The notes below the pieces were generated by a model. The model did no database searches and was not told where the DNA came from. It saw only the letters and a program-made list of their open reading frames with translations. DNA of 32,860 nucleotides, from positions 1 to 32,860 of the forward strand of contig CADBBT010000012.1 of assembly GCA_902792985.1 (NCBI GenBank), in the 5' to 3' direction. This document shows, piece after piece, positions 31,147 through 32,860 of the stretch. Position 1 is the stretch's first letter. Each line of letters opens with the position of its first letter. The translations under genes and the position numbers were made by a program. This stretch comes from Oscillospiraceae bacterium (lineage in GTDB: Bacteria; Bacillota; Clostridia; Oscillospirales; Acutalibacteraceae).

Positions 31147-32860
31147 AGTACTCAGACACCCTGTCCATTACGCAGCCGGCCGTCTTTTGGACGGCAGTGA
31201 ACGCGAACAGGCTGAACAGCTTTCTGCGCTCGGGCTTACCGATCGCGGCAGAGACGGCACGATCGCATATTCGATTCTGCGCGCGCACAACCAAAGCGGC
31301 AACGCCGACGCGCTGCAGATCAAATTCGACTCCCTGATCTCCCACGACATCACCTATGTCGGCATCATCCAGACCGCGCGCGCGAGCGGACTGAAGGAAT
31401 TCCCGATCCCTTACGCGTTGACGAACTGCCACAACAGCCTTTGTGCGGTCGGCGGAACGATCAACGAGGACGACCACGTTTTCGGTCTTTCCGCGGCAAA
31501 GAAATACGGCGGCATCTATGTGCCGGCAAATCAGGCGGTCATCCACCAGTATGCGCGCGAAGAGATGGCGAAGTGCGGCAATATGCTGCTCGGTTCCGAC
31601 AGCCACACGCGTTACGGCGCACTGGGCACCATGGGTGTCGGCGAAGGCGGCCCCGAGCTTGTGAAGCAGCTGCTCAAAAACACCTGGGATATTCCCGCCC
31701 CGCAGGTCGTGTGCGTTTATCTTGAAGGAAAACCGCCCAAGGGCATCGGTCCGCACGACGTTGCGATCGCGCTTTGCGGCGCCGTGTTCAAAGAAGGACT
31801 TGTCACGAACAAGGTGCTTGAGTTTGTCGGTCCCGGCGTGAAAAACCTGAGCGCGGATTTCCGCATCGGCATTGACGTCATGACCACCGAGACCGCGTGC
31901 CTGTCCTCGATCTGGGAGACGGACGATGAGATCAAAAAGTTCTATACCGTCCACGGCAGACCTGCCGATTATAAAGAGCTGCGCCCGCAGGACGGCGCCT
32001 ATTACGATATGGCCATCCGCATCGACCTTTCGGCGATGCAGAGCATGATCGCGCTGCCGTTCCATCCGTCCAACGCTTTCACGATCCACGAGCTGCAGGC
32101 AAATCCCGGTCTGCTGCGCGATGTGGAAGAAGCGGCAAAGGCACAGTTCGGCGACAAGGTCAATTTCTCTTTGCAGGATAAGATCCGTCCTGAGGGGATC
32201 TATGTCGATCAGGGCGTGATCGCGGGCTGCTCCGGCGGCATGTTTGAAAGTATCTGTGAAGCGGCGAGCATTTTGGACGGCAAATCCACCGGCGACGGCT
32301 ATTTCAACCTTTCCGTGTATCCGTCAAGCGTGCCGATCAACCTTGCGCTGCTGAAAAACGGCGTGCAGCAAAAGCTGCTGGAGGCCGGCGCGGTGTTCAA
32401 ACCTTGCTTCTGCGGTCCGTGCTTCGGCGCAGGCGATGTGCCCGCCAACAACGGCCTTTCCATCCGCCACACCACTCGCAACTTCCCGAACCGCGAAGGC
32501 AGCAAGCCCGGCGACGGCCAGCTTTCCTCTGTGGCGCTCGTGGATGCGCGTTCCATCGCCGCAACAGCGGCATTCGGCGGCATTCTCACCGCCGCGACCG
32601 ATGTGGATTATGAGCGTGTTTCCTATGAATACAGCTTTGAAAAGGGCGTTTATGACCGCCGCGTGTATCAGGGCTTCGGCAAGGCCGACCCGGACGCGGA
32701 GCTGCGCTTCGGCCCGAATATCACCGATTGGCCGCAGATGTACGCGCTGGAGGAAAACCTGCTTGTCAAGCTCGCTGCTGTGCTGCACGACGATGTGACG
32801 ACCACCGACGAGCTGATCCCTTCGGGTGAAACCTCGTCCTACCGTTCCAATCCGCTCGGC
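31139..32860 (+). CDS. Aconitase-superfamily [4Fe-4S] hydratase, partial at window end
   Basis: The frame runs open for 574 codons to the window edge with no stop. The protein resembles the aconitase/isopropylmalate isomerase superfamily, nearest to YbhJ-type hydratases of about 750 residues, so roughly a quarter is missing. Seen: [21 protein letters not shown] (active-site region), AGCSGGMF with Cys364, and CGPCFGAG with Cys425 and Cys428, matching the three iron-sulfur ligand cysteines of aconitase. Cluster and active site thus look intact. The substrate could be a 2-hydroxyacid intermediate other than citrate. The ATG lies in the end of malQ (8-bp overlap) with GGAAAGGA upstream, so the two form an operon although no clear pathway links them. 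Confidence 0.83.
   Translation, partial: MIEVLRHPVHYAAGRLLDGSEREQAEQLSALGLTDRGRDGTIAYSILRAHNQSGNADALQIKFDSLISHDITYVGIIQTARASGLKEFPIPYALTNCHNSLCAVGGTINEDDHVFGLSAAKKYGGIYVPANQAVIHQYAREEMAKCGNMLLGSDSHTRYGALGTMGVGEGGPELVKQLLKNTWDIPAPQVVCVYLEGKPPKGIGPHDVAIALCGAVFKEGLVTNKVLEFVGPGVKNLSADFRIGIDVMTTETACLSSIWETDDEIKKFYTVHGRPADYKELRPQDGAYYDMAIRIDLSAMQSMIALPFHPSNAFTIHELQANPGLLRDVEEAAKAQFGDKVNFSLQDKIRPEGIYVDQGVIAGCSGGMFESICEAASILDGKSTGDGYFNLSVYPSSVPINLALLKNGVQQKLLEAGAVFKPCFCGPCFGAGDVPANNGLSIRHTTRNFPNREGSKPGDGQLSSVALVDARSIAATAAFGGILTAATDVDYERVSYEYSFEKGVYDRRVYQGFGKADPDAELRFGPNITDWPQMYALEENLLVKLAAVLHDDVTTTDELIPSGETSSYRSNPLG

Overview
The window is Gram-positive, low-to-middle GC DNA that fits a gut-type clostridium, probably Oscillospirales (Ruminococcaceae/Oscillospiraceae). 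This placement is inferred from the signal-peptide style, the AGGAGG-like ribosome sites, the sigma-A promoters with 17-18 nt spacers, the GH130/GH77/GPH sugar genes and the cysteine-rich giant secreted proteins. No rRNA, tRNA or CRISPR array was seen. The functional calls come from motifs read by eye, with no database search.

Layout. 1-1346: a membrane M28 zinc peptidase (minus strand). 1414-8112: a tightly packed plus-strand operon of patatin-like lipase, tmcAL (tRNA ac4C ligase), a cytoplasmic GH5 endoglycoceramidase-like hydrolase, an MFS sugar transporter with a long coiled-coil tail, and a GH130 mannoside phosphorylase. 8138-11159: a yybP-ykoY manganese riboswitch with its own promoter and terminator, controlling a Ca2+/Mn2+-type P-type ATPase. 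11171-12141: an HGGG-type esterase. 12124-12482: two oppositely oriented arrays of a 7-bp repeat around a bidirectional terminator. 12483-14312: a GPH-family symporter (minus). 14445-15393: ispE of the MEP isoprenoid pathway.

15467-28646 is the most unusual part. Two giant genes (about 2160 and 2130 codons) are transcribed head to head from a 296-bp divergent promoter region. Both products have a near-identical signal peptide, InlB-type (Listeria-Bacteroides) repeats, a long run of Cys-x2-Cys/Gly-His modules, a CnaB-like domain, a low-complexity linker and the same unusual C-terminal tail (Cys-x2-Cys, then a short amphipathic helix with Gly-Trp and Ile-His). The first also has GBS-Bsp-like, MABP-like beta-prism and PPC-like domains. 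The second has a glycine-rich N-terminal region and is interrupted by a single-base frameshift in a GGC tract. There is no LPXTG motif, so the shared tail is a candidate for an undescribed surface-retention or sorting signal.

28672-32860: a terminator and a third, decayed heptad array, a YitT/YczE-like membrane protein (minus), malQ (GH77), and an overlapping aconitase-superfamily hydratase that runs off the window end.

The metabolic genes suggest uptake and phosphorolysis of plant or host beta-mannosides and use of alpha-glucans. The giant pair suggests interaction with a surface or host matrix. The links between genes are inferred from spacing and strand.
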